Source of the DNA: Micromonospora sp. MW-13 | GTDB taxonomy: Bacteria > Actinomycetota > Actinomycetes > Mycobacteriales > Micromonosporaceae | Assembly (NCBI RefSeq): GCF_003434305.1 | Contig: NZ_QKKX01000011.1 | Coordinates: forward strand, 1 to 64,000 | Direction: 5' to 3' | Length of the DNA stretch: 64,000 bases | Shown here: positions 1 to 7,750 of the stretch, piece by piece | Layout: every line of letters starts with the position of its first letter | Numbering within the stretch: the stretch's first letter is position 1 | Translations under genes and position numbers: made by a program | Notes under the pieces: generated by a model | Database searches by the model: none | The model's input: only the letters and a program-made list of their open reading frames with translations | Told to the model about the DNA's origin: nothing

Positions 1-2
1 CG

Positions 3-155
3 CGCGCCGAGCGGGACCACCGTGGCGCGCTGGGCGGGCTGAGCCAGCTGGCCGGCGACGCGCCGTCGCCGGAGGCTGCCGACGGGGCGAGCGTCGCCTT
101 CGAGCACCGCGACCCGAAAACGGTCCGCCAGATCGGTGACGTCCGCCTCAGCTGA
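3..155 (+). CDS. C-terminal fragment of an unidentified protein
   Basis: The window opens inside a reading frame that runs 50 codons to a TGA at 153-155. The visible tail is rich in Ala, Asp and Arg and ends in a segment reading HRDPKTVRQIGDVRLS. Codon third positions are mostly G or C, as in the other real genes here. No domain can be recognised from so short a fragment. The start lies outside the window. The roughly 270 bases after it hold nothing I can assign. Confidence 0.4.
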   Translation, partial: RAERDHRGALGGLSQLAGDAPSPEAADGASVAFEHRDPKTVRQIGDVRLS

Positions 156-429
156 CCACCCAACGACGGCCACGCGGCCCTGGAGCAGGGCACCGGTGGG
201 ACGTGCACGTGGTGTTGGGTAGGGGTGTGCACGAGGGCGGCGGCCCGAGGCGGCGGCGCATGACGGACGGCGAAGCTGGGTATGGTGGGATGTGTCGGTG
301 TCGCCGGGCGCTTGCCCGTGATCGAGACACTGATCGGGCGCCGCCCTGAGCGCCGGGTCTGCGACGAGGTTGCCGGCACGAGACGCCGACGGCTTGATGG
401 GCTCCTCTTCCGAAGGACAGGACTACCGC

Positions 430-710
430 ATGGCATTGAAAGTTGTTGATCTACCGGGGTTGTTTCTCGCCGTGGCGAGCGCTGATGGGCCCGACGGTCC
501 GGGTGTGACATTCGACGGCAGCGAGGAAGCCATGCGGCGACTGCGCCATCCGTTCGCGGTGAAGCAGGCCCGGCCGGCGCCCTCGACGTCGACACCAGCG
601 AAGACCTCACCGAGGCGATCGCGACCGTCCTGACCCGCCACCGGGTGACGCGCCGGCAGCAGACCTGCTGCTTGCCCCGCTCCGCTGCCCGGGGAATCGC
701 AGAAACATGA
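430..710 (+). pseudogene. Small hypothetical gene, apparently frameshifted
   Basis: An ATG at 430 follows a GAAGGACAGG ribosome-binding-like sequence and opens a frame beginning MALKVVDLPGLFLAVASADG. Around 565-580 the protein-like character moves to another frame, which reads ALDVDTSEDLTEAIATVLTRHR and stops at 710. The original frame continues as a Ser/Pro/Arg-rich tail to 633. A single-base indel joining the two halves would give a protein of about 92 residues. This could be a decayed gene or a sequencing error. No family is recognised. Bases 711-856 hold nothing assignable. Confidence 0.35.
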
Positions 711-856
711 CGCCCGCGAACGCGATGACAAACCCAGTCGTGTCGTGACCGGGGAGAACGTCGTGCGCCGCCGCGCCGAGTAGGCCCAGTCGTCCATCCC
801 GGCAGGCTGACCCCGGGGACGATCCGGCCCGCGTGACGGGCCCGCCCCGCCGCGGC

Positions 857-1690
857 TCAGGCCTCGATGCCCCGCCGCGCGAGATCGGCCGCGATGCCGT
901 CCAGGACATGGGCGAGGCCCGAGGCGAACAGGGCGTCGAGGTCCCAGGCGGCGCCGCCCGCGCGCATCGCGGAGGCGAGCCGCGGGTACGCGCCGGGCTC
1001 GAAGAGCGGGCTGCGTTCGTGGGCCGAGGCGTGCGCCGTCCGCTGCGCGGTGCTTCCCGCCTGCCGTTCCGCCTCCACGTCGCTGACGTAGGTCAGCGCC
1101 ACACCCTGCACGTAGGTGGCGAACATGAACATGTACCGGAGTGCGTCGGCAGGTTCGAGGCCGAGTCCGTCGAAGGAGGAGAGGGCGCTCTCGCTGTCCG
1201 CCGCGAGTGCCGGGCTGAAGTGCGCGCGGGTCGTCACCAGAACCCTCGACAGGATCCACGGGTGGCGGTGGTACAGCTCCCAGTCGCGGTAGGCGGCTCG
1301 TTCGAGGCCGTGCCGCCAGTTCCGCGGCGGCGCGTCGGGCAGAGGGACGTCGGCTATCGCGGCCTCCACCATCAGGGTCACCAGATCGTCCTTGGACGCC
1401 ACGTGCCGGTACAGGGCCATGGTGCTCGCGCCGAGGTCCGTGGCGACCCGGCGCATCGACAGCGCGTCGAGCCCCTCCGCGTCCGCGATGTCGATGCCGG
1501 CCCGCACGATGCGCTCGACGGTGAGGTGGGGTGCGCTGTCGCCGTCCTTCGGGACGTCGACCGGCGCCTCCGTCCTACGCGCCCGGTAGGCCCGCGCTTG
1601 GCAGGCGCGGGAGCAGTAGCGCCGCGGCCGCCCCCGTTCCGCGGGCTCCAGCATCTTTCCGCAGGACGCGCAGGCCGACTGCTCCGACAT
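857..1690 (-). CDS. TetR/AcrR-family regulator with an N-terminal Cys-rich motif
   Basis: A predicted DNA-binding repressor of 277 residues. The start is the ATG at 1690, which has AAAGGAG seven bases upstream; a GTG 21 bases earlier has no such site. Residues 3-35 carry CxxC...CxxxC followed by an Arg-rich stretch, resembling a small zinc-binding knuckle. A typical TetR helix-turn-helix follows (about residues 55-100, with LGASTMALYRHVASKDDL), then an all-alpha ligand-binding half of the TetR_C_1 type. It is divergent from the MFS exporter at 1919, and two inverted repeats lie between them. By analogy with TetA/TetR pairs it probably represses that exporter. The Cys motif may add a metal or redox input; this is inference. 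Confidence 0.85.
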   Translation of the reverse strand: MSEQSACASCGKMLEPAERGRPRRYCSRACQARAYRARRTEAPVDVPKDGDSAPHLTVERIVRAGIDIADAEGLDALSMRRVATDLGASTMALYRHVASKDDLVTLMVEAAIADVPLPDAPPRNWRHGLERAAYRDWELYHRHPWILSRVLVTTRAHFSPALAADSESALSSFDGLGLEPADALRYMFMFATYVQGVALTYVSDVEAERQAGSTAQRTAHASAHERSPLFEPGAYPRLASAMRAGGAAWDLDALFASGLAHVLDGIAADLARRGIEA

Positions 1691-1708
1691 CACCACACTC
1701 CTTTTCGT

Positions 1709-1727
1709 CACACCTACCGAAGGTGTG
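1709..1727. promoter_or_regulatory. Inverted repeat upstream of the TetR gene
   Basis: CACACCT and AGGTGTG form a perfect 7-base inverted repeat with a 5-base spacer, just upstream of the regulator's ribosome-binding site. Position and symmetry suit an autoregulatory operator or a 5' UTR hairpin. Confidence 0.45.
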
Positions 1728-1838
1728 TCGAAATTCTATCCCGCCATCGGAGCGAACGCATCAAGCAGGGAAAGCCGCAGGTCAGAAATGCGTTTGCAGC
1801 CACTCGCCCACGTGTGCTTATCCTGTACGCAGCGGCCC

Positions 1839-1853
1839 GCGTACTAAGTACGC
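1839..1853. promoter_or_regulatory. 15-bp palindrome, candidate TetR operator
   Basis: GCGTACTAAGTACGC is a perfect 7-base inverted repeat around a single central base. It sits in the TetR/MFS divergent intergenic region, 66 to 80 bases upstream of the chosen exporter start. Its length and symmetry are typical of TetR-family operators, so it is the better operator candidate of the two repeats in this region. Confidence 0.5.
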
Positions 1854-1918
1854 ACCGAGTGACGGAATCCGTCCCGGCCGACATGCCACAGCCAGCCGAA
1901 AGAGCAGGAGCGAAGGAC

Positions 1919-3523
1919 TTGACCGAAGCGAGCAAGAGAGCCGGAACCAGACAATGGGTCGGGCTCGCCGTTCTGGTGGTGCCGTGCGTACTGGCGTCCA
2001 TGGACATGTCCGTCATGTTCGTCACGCTCCCGTCCCTGACGGCGGACCTTCAGCCGAGCAGCTCCCAACTGCTGTGGATCATGGACGCCTACGGCTTCCT
2101 GCTGGCCGGGCTGCTGATCACGATGGGCACCCTCGGTGACCAGATCGGACGGCGGCGGGTGCTGCTGACCGGGGCCACGGCCTTCGGTCTCGCCTCGGTC
2201 CTGACCGCCTACGCGTCCAGCCCCGAGATGCTGATCGCGACCCGCATGCTTATGGGCATCGCCGGAGCCTCGCTGGCCCCCTCCACCCTCTCCCTGATCC
2301 GGAACATGTTCCACGACGACCGGCAGCGGGCCACCGCCGTCGGGGTCTGGACGGCCGGCTTCGCGGGCGGCGCCATCGTCGGCCCCATCATCGGCGGCCT
2401 GCTGCTGGAGCACTTCTGGTGGGGCTCGGTCTTCCTGATCAACGTCCCCGTGATGTTCCTGCTGCTGGTCCTCGGGCCACTGCTGCTGCCCGAGTACCGC
2501 GACCCCAAGCCGGGCCGCTTCGACCTGCTCGGCGCCCTGCTGTCCCTGGTGGCCGTCCTCGCCGTGATCTACGGCATCAAGCTGACGGCGGAGCACGGCT
2601 TCGGGTGGACCCCGGCTGCCTGCATCGCCGCCGGACTCGCCGTGGGAGCACTGTTCATCCGCCGCCAACGCACGGCCGTGAACCCGATGATCGACCTCGC
2701 GCTGTTCCGCACCCGCCGGTTCAACGTGCCGCTGCTCATCGACGCACTGGCGACCTTCGCGATGGTCGGCTTCTCGCTGTTCAACTGGCAGTTCATGCAG
2801 CTCGTCCTGGGCATGAGCCCGTTCGAGTCGGCCCTGTGGTCGCTGCCCACGTTCCTCGTGATGCCCGTGGGTATCGCCCTGGCCACCGCGATGGCACCGC
2901 GTATCGGCAAGCCCAACGTGATGACCGCCGGGCTTCTGGTGGCAGCCGCCGGATACGTCGCGCTGTCCCTGATCCGGACCGACTCGGGCATCGTCTACCT
3001 GGTGAGCGCCCTGGCCGTGGTCTCCATCGGCATCGGCGGCGTAGCCGCCGTCGTCACCGAGGTGATCCTGTCCGCCGCGCCGCCGGAGCGAGCCGGGGCG
3101 GCCTCCGCCCTGGCGGAGACCTCCGCCGAGTTCGGCGGCGCGCTGGGCATCGCGGTCCTCGGCAGCATCGGCACCGCTGTCTACCGCTCGCAGATGGAGT
3201 CCCAGGCCCCCGCGGGCCTCACCGGCAAGGAGTTGGCGGCGGCGGAGGAGACCCTCGGTGGCGCCGTCGACACCGCTGCGGCCCTACCGGACCAGACCGC
3301 ACAGGCGCTGCGGAGCGTGGCCTTCGACGCCTTCACCCACGAGATGCGGATCGCCGCGGTGGTCAGCGCCGTCCTGACGGCGGGCGGGGCCATCCTGATC
3401 GCCACCGCGCTCCGCGCCGCACGCGACCGGCCCGGACCCGCCTCACCGGTCCCCGGGCAGACGGCACAGCACGGCAGCCGCGACCGGGCCGACGAACTGG
3501 CCGCCCCGACGCCCACGTCGTGA
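1919..3523 (+). CDS. MFS drug exporter, 14-TM QacA/SmvA type
   Basis: A predicted proton-driven multidrug exporter of the DHA2 family in the membrane. The frame shows about 14 hydrophobic segments. It has the motif A region (MGTLGDQIGRRRVLL), the motif C-like GxxxGPxxGG turn, and the FWWGSVFLINVP stretch typical of QacA-like proteins. I chose the TTG at 1919 because AGGAG lies eight bases upstream; an ATG at 1883 and a GTG at 1859 are in-frame alternatives. It is divergent from the TetR gene at 857-1690, which probably represses it, and is followed by a strong hairpin. It closely resembles the exporter at 21696. The substrate is unknown. Confidence 0.85.
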   Translation: MTEASKRAGTRQWVGLAVLVVPCVLASMDMSVMFVTLPSLTADLQPSSSQLLWIMDAYGFLLAGLLITMGTLGDQIGRRRVLLTGATAFGLASVLTAYASSPEMLIATRMLMGIAGASLAPSTLSLIRNMFHDDRQRATAVGVWTAGFAGGAIVGPIIGGLLLEHFWWGSVFLINVPVMFLLLVLGPLLLPEYRDPKPGRFDLLGALLSLVAVLAVIYGIKLTAEHGFGWTPAACIAAGLAVGALFIRRQRTAVNPMIDLALFRTRRFNVPLLIDALATFAMVGFSLFNWQFMQLVLGMSPFESALWSLPTFLVMPVGIALATAMAPRIGKPNVMTAGLLVAAAGYVALSLIRTDSGIVYLVSALAVVSIGIGGVAAVVTEVILSAAPPERAGAASALAETSAEFGGALGIAVLGSIGTAVYRSQMESQAPAGLTGKELAAAEETLGGAVDTAAALPDQTAQALRSVAFDAFTHEMRIAAVVSAVLTAGGAILIATALRAARDRPGPASPVPGQTAQHGSRDRADELAAPTPTS

Positions 3524-3546
3524 ACCCCGGTCCCGTGGGCCGTACC

Positions 3547-3583
3547 GGTGTAGCCGCGCCCTCTCCCGGGCTGCGGCTACACC
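3547..3583 (+). terminator. Hairpin after the MFS gene
   Basis: GGTGTAGCCGC and GCGGCTACACC form an 11-base perfect stem, with a further GCCC/GGGC pair inside. It begins 23 bases after the exporter stop. There is no T-tract, as is common for actinobacterial terminators. It may also serve the converging gene that ends at 3650. Confidence 0.65.
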
Positions 3584-3649
3584 GCCGGCGGCTCCACGTT
3601 CCGGCATGTGCGGTACGCACCCCGAATGCCGTAGGGCCGGCCGCGAGCT

Positions 3650-4177
3650 TCAGCCGCGACTGGCGTACAGGTACACGGTGACCACGTCGGGTGCGTCTAG
3701 GTTGAACAGGACCGATCGGCGCGTGCCGTCGGCGGTGGGTTGCTCCTCGACGATGCCGGAGACGGTCCTGGCGGTTTCGGGGTCCCACAGGCTGCCGCCG
3801 CCGACGTTGTGTTTCGCGTCGACCGCCCGAACCCCCGGTTCGGGAGCCGCCGTGAACTCTGCCTCAGCGATGAAGGCGTCAAGCGCAGTACGGGGTATGC
3901 GGATCTTCGCCGAAAGCAGGGTTTCCAGGCCGTTGCTGTAAGCGGCGGACAGCAACACGGCTCCGGGAGGCAGGGTCACGTGAGCGACAGCTTCCACCTG
4001 AGCCGCGCTGGCGACCTGCGGCCCTGACTGCACCGGGAGGGCATCCAGTTCGTCAATGTCGAAGACCAGCCCAGCCACACCGCACGCGATCAGCGACAGC
4101 ACCAAGCTGATGCACGCAAGTACGAATGCGCTGTTCCTGCGCCGTTTGCGGGCCTTCCGGGCAGCGGTCTCGATCAT
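3650..4177 (-). CDS. Hypothetical membrane-anchored protein
   Basis: A 175-residue protein with a basic N-terminus (KARKRRRNS), one hydrophobic segment at about residues 18-40, and a soluble region of about 130 residues predicted to face outward. The soluble part contains SAAYSNGLETLLSAKIRIP and ends in VTVYLYASRG, suggestive of a small beta-rich extracellular domain. No family is recognised. The ATG at 4177 is preferred because the membrane segment follows directly and the upstream frame only shadows the ArsR gene. It is divergent from the ArsR regulator at 4337, which may or may not control it. Confidence 0.6.
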   Translation of the reverse strand: MIETAARKARKRRRNSAFVLACISLVLSLIACGVAGLVFDIDELDALPVQSGPQVASAAQVEAVAHVTLPPGAVLLSAAYSNGLETLLSAKIRIPRTALDAFIAEAEFTAAPEPGVRAVDAKHNVGGGSLWDPETARTVSGIVEEQPTADGTRRSVLFNLDAPDVVTVYLYASRG

Positions 4178-4336
4178 GGCCAACACAGTAAGGCGCGCAC
4201 GCCCGTCGGCCACCTGTGGAGCCCTGAGGATCCATGCGAGCGGTCCGGCGATCGCCCGGAACACCCGATATGTGCATGGATGGGTGCTGCGGATGGCACG
4301 ATGGCAGTTGTGGGAAACAAATCGACTGGAACGGCT

Positions 4337-4678
4337 ATGCCCCAAATCTCGCCACTCGCCGGTGAGCCGATCAAACGTGCCGATGCCGAGCGGCTCGCGG
4401 GAGTCCTGAAGGCGTTCGCGGACCCTGCCCGGCTGCGGCTGCTCAGCCTGATCCAGTCGGCCCCGGAGGGCGAGGCGTCCGTCTCTGACCTGACTGCGCC
4501 GCTCGGCCTCTCGCAGCCCACGGTCAGTCACCACCTGCGTATCCTCACCGAGGCCGGCTTGCTGGAGCGGGAGAAGCGCGGGGTGTGGGCGTACTACCGG
4601 CTGGTGCCCAGTGCGATCGCGACGGTCGCAGATCTGCTGACCCCGCCACGCAAGCGATCAGCACGGCGAACCCGCTGA
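4337..4678 (+). CDS. ArsR-family winged-helix regulator
   Basis: A predicted DNA-binding repressor of 113 residues, the usual length for ArsR proteins. The winged helix is clear: LAGVLKAFADPARLRLLSLI, then the recognition helix LGLSQPTVSHHLRILTEAGLLE and the wing EKRGVWAYYRLV. There are no cysteines, so the classic ELCVCDL metal site is absent and any effector is not the usual thiol-bound metal. I chose the ATG at 4337, with GGA a few bases upstream; ATGs at 4301 and 4280 would add 12 or 19 residues. No obvious target gene follows it. The divergent membrane protein is the nearest candidate. Confidence 0.85.
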   Translation: MPQISPLAGEPIKRADAERLAGVLKAFADPARLRLLSLIQSAPEGEASVSDLTAPLGLSQPTVSHHLRILTEAGLLEREKRGVWAYYRLVPSAIATVADLLTPPRKRSARRTR

Positions 4679-5120
4679 CGCGTGACAATCTCACCGTCGT
4701 CAGCCCGTCGAGTAGCGCGGGACCGGCTGATACAGGGGCCGTACCCTGCGACGCTCGATCGGAGCCGGCTGTGGATCGAGTACGGCGGCGAGCTGCTCGA
4801 CGCGGAGGTGAGCGGCGGGTACCTGCAGGCCCGCGTACTCCTCGACGTTGCCGGCACGCTCCGGACGGAAGATCCACCCCACGCTCACCGGCTCCACTAG
4901 CAGCCGCACCCTGCGACGCGAGGCCCCGCCAGCCGGGCTGCCGTCGGGCCCTACCCGGGTGCACTCTCCCGCCACGCCGTGAACACCGCGAGGCGGCTCA
5001 CCCAGGTTCAGCTACGAGACCCAAAAAATCTCGGACGGTGATGTCGAGAACTGGTGACTGGCTCCGTCCCCGTGGTGAACGCGACCATGATGGGTCGCAC
5101 CAGCATCGAGGAGAACCACG
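4679..5120. other. Stretch without a confident gene
   Basis: Two overlapping frames compete here. One on the plus strand (GTG 4682 to 4900) contains RLWIEYGGELLDAEVSGG. One on the minus strand (4975 to 4700) contains VSVGWIFRPERAGNVEEYAG. Both have G/C-rich third positions, neither has a convincing ribosome-binding site, and I recognise no family in either. A decayed gene is possible. The last 100 bases carry the promoter region and GAGGAG leader of the following YCII gene. Confidence 0.4.
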
Positions 5121-5528
5121 ATGGCCAAGTATTTGCTGCTCAAGCATTACCGCGGCGCTCCGGCTCCGGTCAACGACGTGCCCATGGACCAGTGGACGCC
5201 GGAGGAGATCTCGGCGCACGTGCAGTACATGAACGACTTCGCGGCCCGGCTCGAGGGGACCGGCGAGTTCGTCGACGGTCAGGCGCTCGCCGCCGAGGGG
5301 ATGTTCGTCCGGTACGACGGCGAGGGTCGCCCGCCGGTCACCGACGGCCCGTTCGCCGAGACCAAGGACCTCATCGCCGGCTGGATGGTGATCGACGTCG
5401 ACAGCTACGAGCGCGCCATCGAGCTCGCCGGGGAGCTGTCGGCCGCCCCTGGCGCGGGCGGGAAGCCGATCCACGAGTGGCTCGAGGTGCGCCCGTTCCT
5501 GGCTGCGCCGCCCACCATCACGCAGTGA
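5121..5528 (+). CDS. YCII-related (DGPF) protein
   Basis: A 135-residue protein of the YCII/DGPF family, a dimeric ferredoxin-like alpha-beta fold. The hallmark segment VTDGPFAETKDLIAGWMVIDVDSYERAIELA is present at about residues 73-103, including the DGPF tetrapeptide. The ATG at 5121 has GAGGAG upstream. The stop overlaps the GTG of the next gene by four bases, so the two are translationally coupled. The neighbour is an ECF42-type sigma factor, and DGPF genes are the known genomic partner of that group. The biochemical role of DGPF proteins is not established. Confidence 0.9.
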   Translation: MAKYLLLKHYRGAPAPVNDVPMDQWTPEEISAHVQYMNDFAARLEGTGEFVDGQALAAEGMFVRYDGEGRPPVTDGPFAETKDLIAGWMVIDVDSYERAIELAGELSAAPGAGGKPIHEWLEVRPFLAAPPTITQ

Positions 5529-6682
5529 CTGCTCAGGTGGACGAGGCCCTGCTCCGGAGCCTCACGCCGAGCGTGCTCGGGATCCTCGTCCGCCGCGGAG
5601 CCGACTTCGCGGCGGCCGAGGACGCCGTGCAGGACGCGCTGGTCGAGGCGGTCCGCGTCTGGCCGGCCGACCCACCGCGGGATGCGAAGGGTTGGCTGGT
5701 CAGCGTGGCCTGGCGTCGGTTCCTCGACGCGACCCGGTCCGACGCCGCCCGCCGCCGGCGTGAGGACCTCGTCGACGAGGAGCCGGCGCCCGGGCCCGCG
5801 CCCGCGGTGGACGACACGCTCCAGCTCTACTTCCTGTGCGCCCACCCGTCGCTGACGCCGTCGTCCGCGGTCGCGCTCACGTTGCGCGCCGTCGGCGGGC
5901 TGACCACCCGCCAGATCGCCCAGGCATACCTGGTGCCCGAGGCGACCATGGCGCAGCGCATCAGCCGGGCCAAGCGCACCGTCTCCGGCGTGCGGTTCGA
6001 CCAGCCCGGCGACGTCGCCACCGTGCTGCGCGTCCTCTACCTGGTCTTCAACGAGGGCTACTCCGGCGACGTCGACCTCGCCGCCGAGGCCATCCGGCTC
6101 ACCCGGCAGCTCGCGGCCACGATCGACCACCCCGAGGTGGCCGGGCTGCTCGCCCTCATGCTGCTCCACCACGCCCGGCGCGCCACCCGGACCGCGCCCG
6201 ACGGCAGCCTGGTGCCGCTCGCCGAGCAGGACCGCAGCCGATGGGACACCACGTCGATCGCCGAAGGTGTCGAGATCCTACAGGCGGCCCTCGCCCGCGA
6301 CCGGCTGGGCGAGTTCCAGGCCCAGGCCGCCATCGCGGCACTCCACGCAGACGCGCCCACCGCCGAGGAGACCGACTGGATCCAGATCGTCGAGTGGTAC
6401 GACGAACTCGCACGCCTGACCGACAGCCCGATCGTCCGGCTCAACCGCGCGGTGGCCATCGGCGAGGCCGACGGACCGCGCGCCGGCCTGGCGGCGCTCG
6501 CGGCGCTGAACGACTCACTGCCCCGCCACACCGCGGTGGCGGCACACCTCCACGAACGCGACGGCGACCTGGCGACAGCGACACGGCTGTACGCCGAGGC
6601 GGCCCAGAAGGCACCCAACCTCGCCGAACGCGACCACCTGACCCGCCAGGCCGCCCGGCTCAACGCCCGCAGGTATCGCTGA
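5525..6682 (+). CDS. ECF42-type RNA polymerase sigma factor
   Basis: A 385-residue extracytoplasmic-function sigma factor, twice the usual ECF length. Region 2 (about residues 10-75, with AAEDAVQDALVEAVRVWP) and region 4 (about 110-165, with LTTRQIAQAYLVPEATMAQRISRAKR) are followed by a helical C-terminal extension. The extension begins with YLVFNEGYSGDVDLAAEAIRL and looks TPR-like. This layout, with a preceding DGPF gene, defines group ECF42, which has no dedicated anti-sigma factor; the extension is thought to control activity. The GTG at 5525 overlaps the upstream stop. Its likely targets are DGPF-type genes, including its own operon. Confidence 0.9.
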   Translation: MTAQVDEALLRSLTPSVLGILVRRGADFAAAEDAVQDALVEAVRVWPADPPRDAKGWLVSVAWRRFLDATRSDAARRRREDLVDEEPAPGPAPAVDDTLQLYFLCAHPSLTPSSAVALTLRAVGGLTTRQIAQAYLVPEATMAQRISRAKRTVSGVRFDQPGDVATVLRVLYLVFNEGYSGDVDLAAEAIRLTRQLAATIDHPEVAGLLALMLLHHARRATRTAPDGSLVPLAEQDRSRWDTTSIAEGVEILQAALARDRLGEFQAQAAIAALHADAPTAEETDWIQIVEWYDELARLTDSPIVRLNRAVAIGEADGPRAGLAALAALNDSLPRHTAVAAHLHERDGDLATATRLYAEAAQKAPNLAERDHLTRQAARLNARRYR

Positions 6683-6819
6683 CGGGTCGCGCTCAGACCT
6701 ACCCGCAGAACCTGGCGCGGCCCCATGGGCAGAGCGGTATCGCGCGGCGGTGGGCGGGGGCGGGGCACTTGCCGGTGTGCAAGGGTCGCGGATCGGTCGG
6801 GGCCGGGTAGCCTCCCCGC

Positions 6820-7335
6820 ATGGGCGACGACAGGCAGCTCCATGAACGGGATGGCGGCGCGCGCGGGCCTGCCACCTTCGAGCTGGCGCTGATGTCGCAG
6901 GATTTCACCGCCGCCACGGTCACCGAGGTGCGGCACGCGGTCGAGGCGCTGGTGTCCGCGGCGGGGATGCCCGAGGGCGCCGGCTACAATTTCGTTCTCG
7001 CCGTGCACGAGCTGGTCGCCAACGCGGTGCGCCACGGCGGCGGCCACGGGCACGTCGAGCTGCGCCGCCGGGACGACGTTCTGGTCTGCGAGGTCAGCGA
7101 CCAGGGTGCCGCCGCTGGCAGCATGCAGGTGCGGCTACCGGCGGCAGATGTGGCCGGGGGGCGAGGGCTGTGGCTGGCCGACGAGCTGACCGGCGGCCTG
7201 ACGCTGAACCGCCGGCCCGACGGCATGACCGCCTCGGTCACCGCCTACCTGTCGCGCCGCGCCATGCCCCGGGCAGAACGCGTGGACGCGAGCGAGGCAC
7301 ACCTCACCGAGCCGGCGGAGGACGACGAGAAGTGA
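6820..7335 (+). CDS. Anti-sigma-factor-type HATPase (RsbW/SpoIIAB-like)
   Basis: A 171-residue GHKL ATPase domain protein. The N box ELVANAVRHGGG, the EVSDQG segment and the GGRGLWLADEL lid region are visible in order between about residues 60 and 130. Such proteins act as serine kinases or anti-sigma factors in partner-switching systems. The ATG at 6820 has no strong ribosome-binding site. Its stop overlaps the GTG of the STAS gene by four bases, giving a kinase/antagonist pair. No sigma factor gene of the SigB type is adjacent, so the regulated sigma factor must lie elsewhere. Confidence 0.8.
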   Translation: MGDDRQLHERDGGARGPATFELALMSQDFTAATVTEVRHAVEALVSAAGMPEGAGYNFVLAVHELVANAVRHGGGHGHVELRRRDDVLVCEVSDQGAAAGSMQVRLPAADVAGGRGLWLADELTGGLTLNRRPDGMTASVTAYLSRRAMPRAERVDASEAHLTEPAEDDEK

Positions 7336-7655
7336 TTCCCATCCCCACCTGGCAACACCACGTCCGCGTCGAGCACGACCGCAGTGTCCTCACGCTGTCC
7401 GGGGAGATCGACGTGAACGCCGCCGCACGACTGCTGGATCTCCTCACAGCGACGATCAACACCGCCGAGCTGGTCGAGGTCGACGTCCACGCGGTGGAGT
7501 TCATCGACTCGACCGTCATCAGCGCCCTGATCACCGCCCGGAACACGGCGACGGCGGTGGGCCGCCGACTCGTTCTGGTCAACGCCACGGGCCGGGTCCG
7601 CCGTATTCTCCAGATCACCGGCGTGCTCGACAGTCTATTGCCCGGCAGTAGCTGA
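7332..7655 (+). CDS. STAS-domain anti-anti-sigma factor
   Basis: A 107-residue single STAS domain (SpoIIAA/RsbV-like). The phosphorylatable serine lies in FIDSTVISAL at about residue 60, after the beta strands LTLSGEIDVNAA and LVEVDVHAVEF. The GTG start overlaps the stop of the HATPase gene, so the pair is co-translated. The expected role is to bind the unphosphorylated form of that HATPase's partner complex and release a sigma factor; the HATPase would phosphorylate the serine. This is inferred from the families. Confidence 0.85.
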   Translation: MIPIPTWQHHVRVEHDRSVLTLSGEIDVNAAARLLDLLTATINTAELVEVDVHAVEFIDSTVISALITARNTATAVGRRLVLVNATGRVRRILQITGVLDSLLPGSS

Positions 7656-7662
7656 AACCCGG

Positions 7663-7725
7663 GGCCCGCACCTCCCGCCGCGCCAAGCCCGTGACAGCGG
7701 CATGACAGGTGGATCGGTGCGGGCC
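7663..7725. terminator. Possible hairpin between convergent genes
   Basis: GGCCCGCACC at 7663-7672 and GGTGCGGGCC at 7716-7725 are perfect 10-base complements separated by 43 bases. They lie between the converging STAS and membrane-protein genes. The loop is long, so this is only a candidate bidirectional terminator. Confidence 0.35.
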
Positions 7726-7750
7726 GGTGGCATCGTGACGGGGGTGGGTC

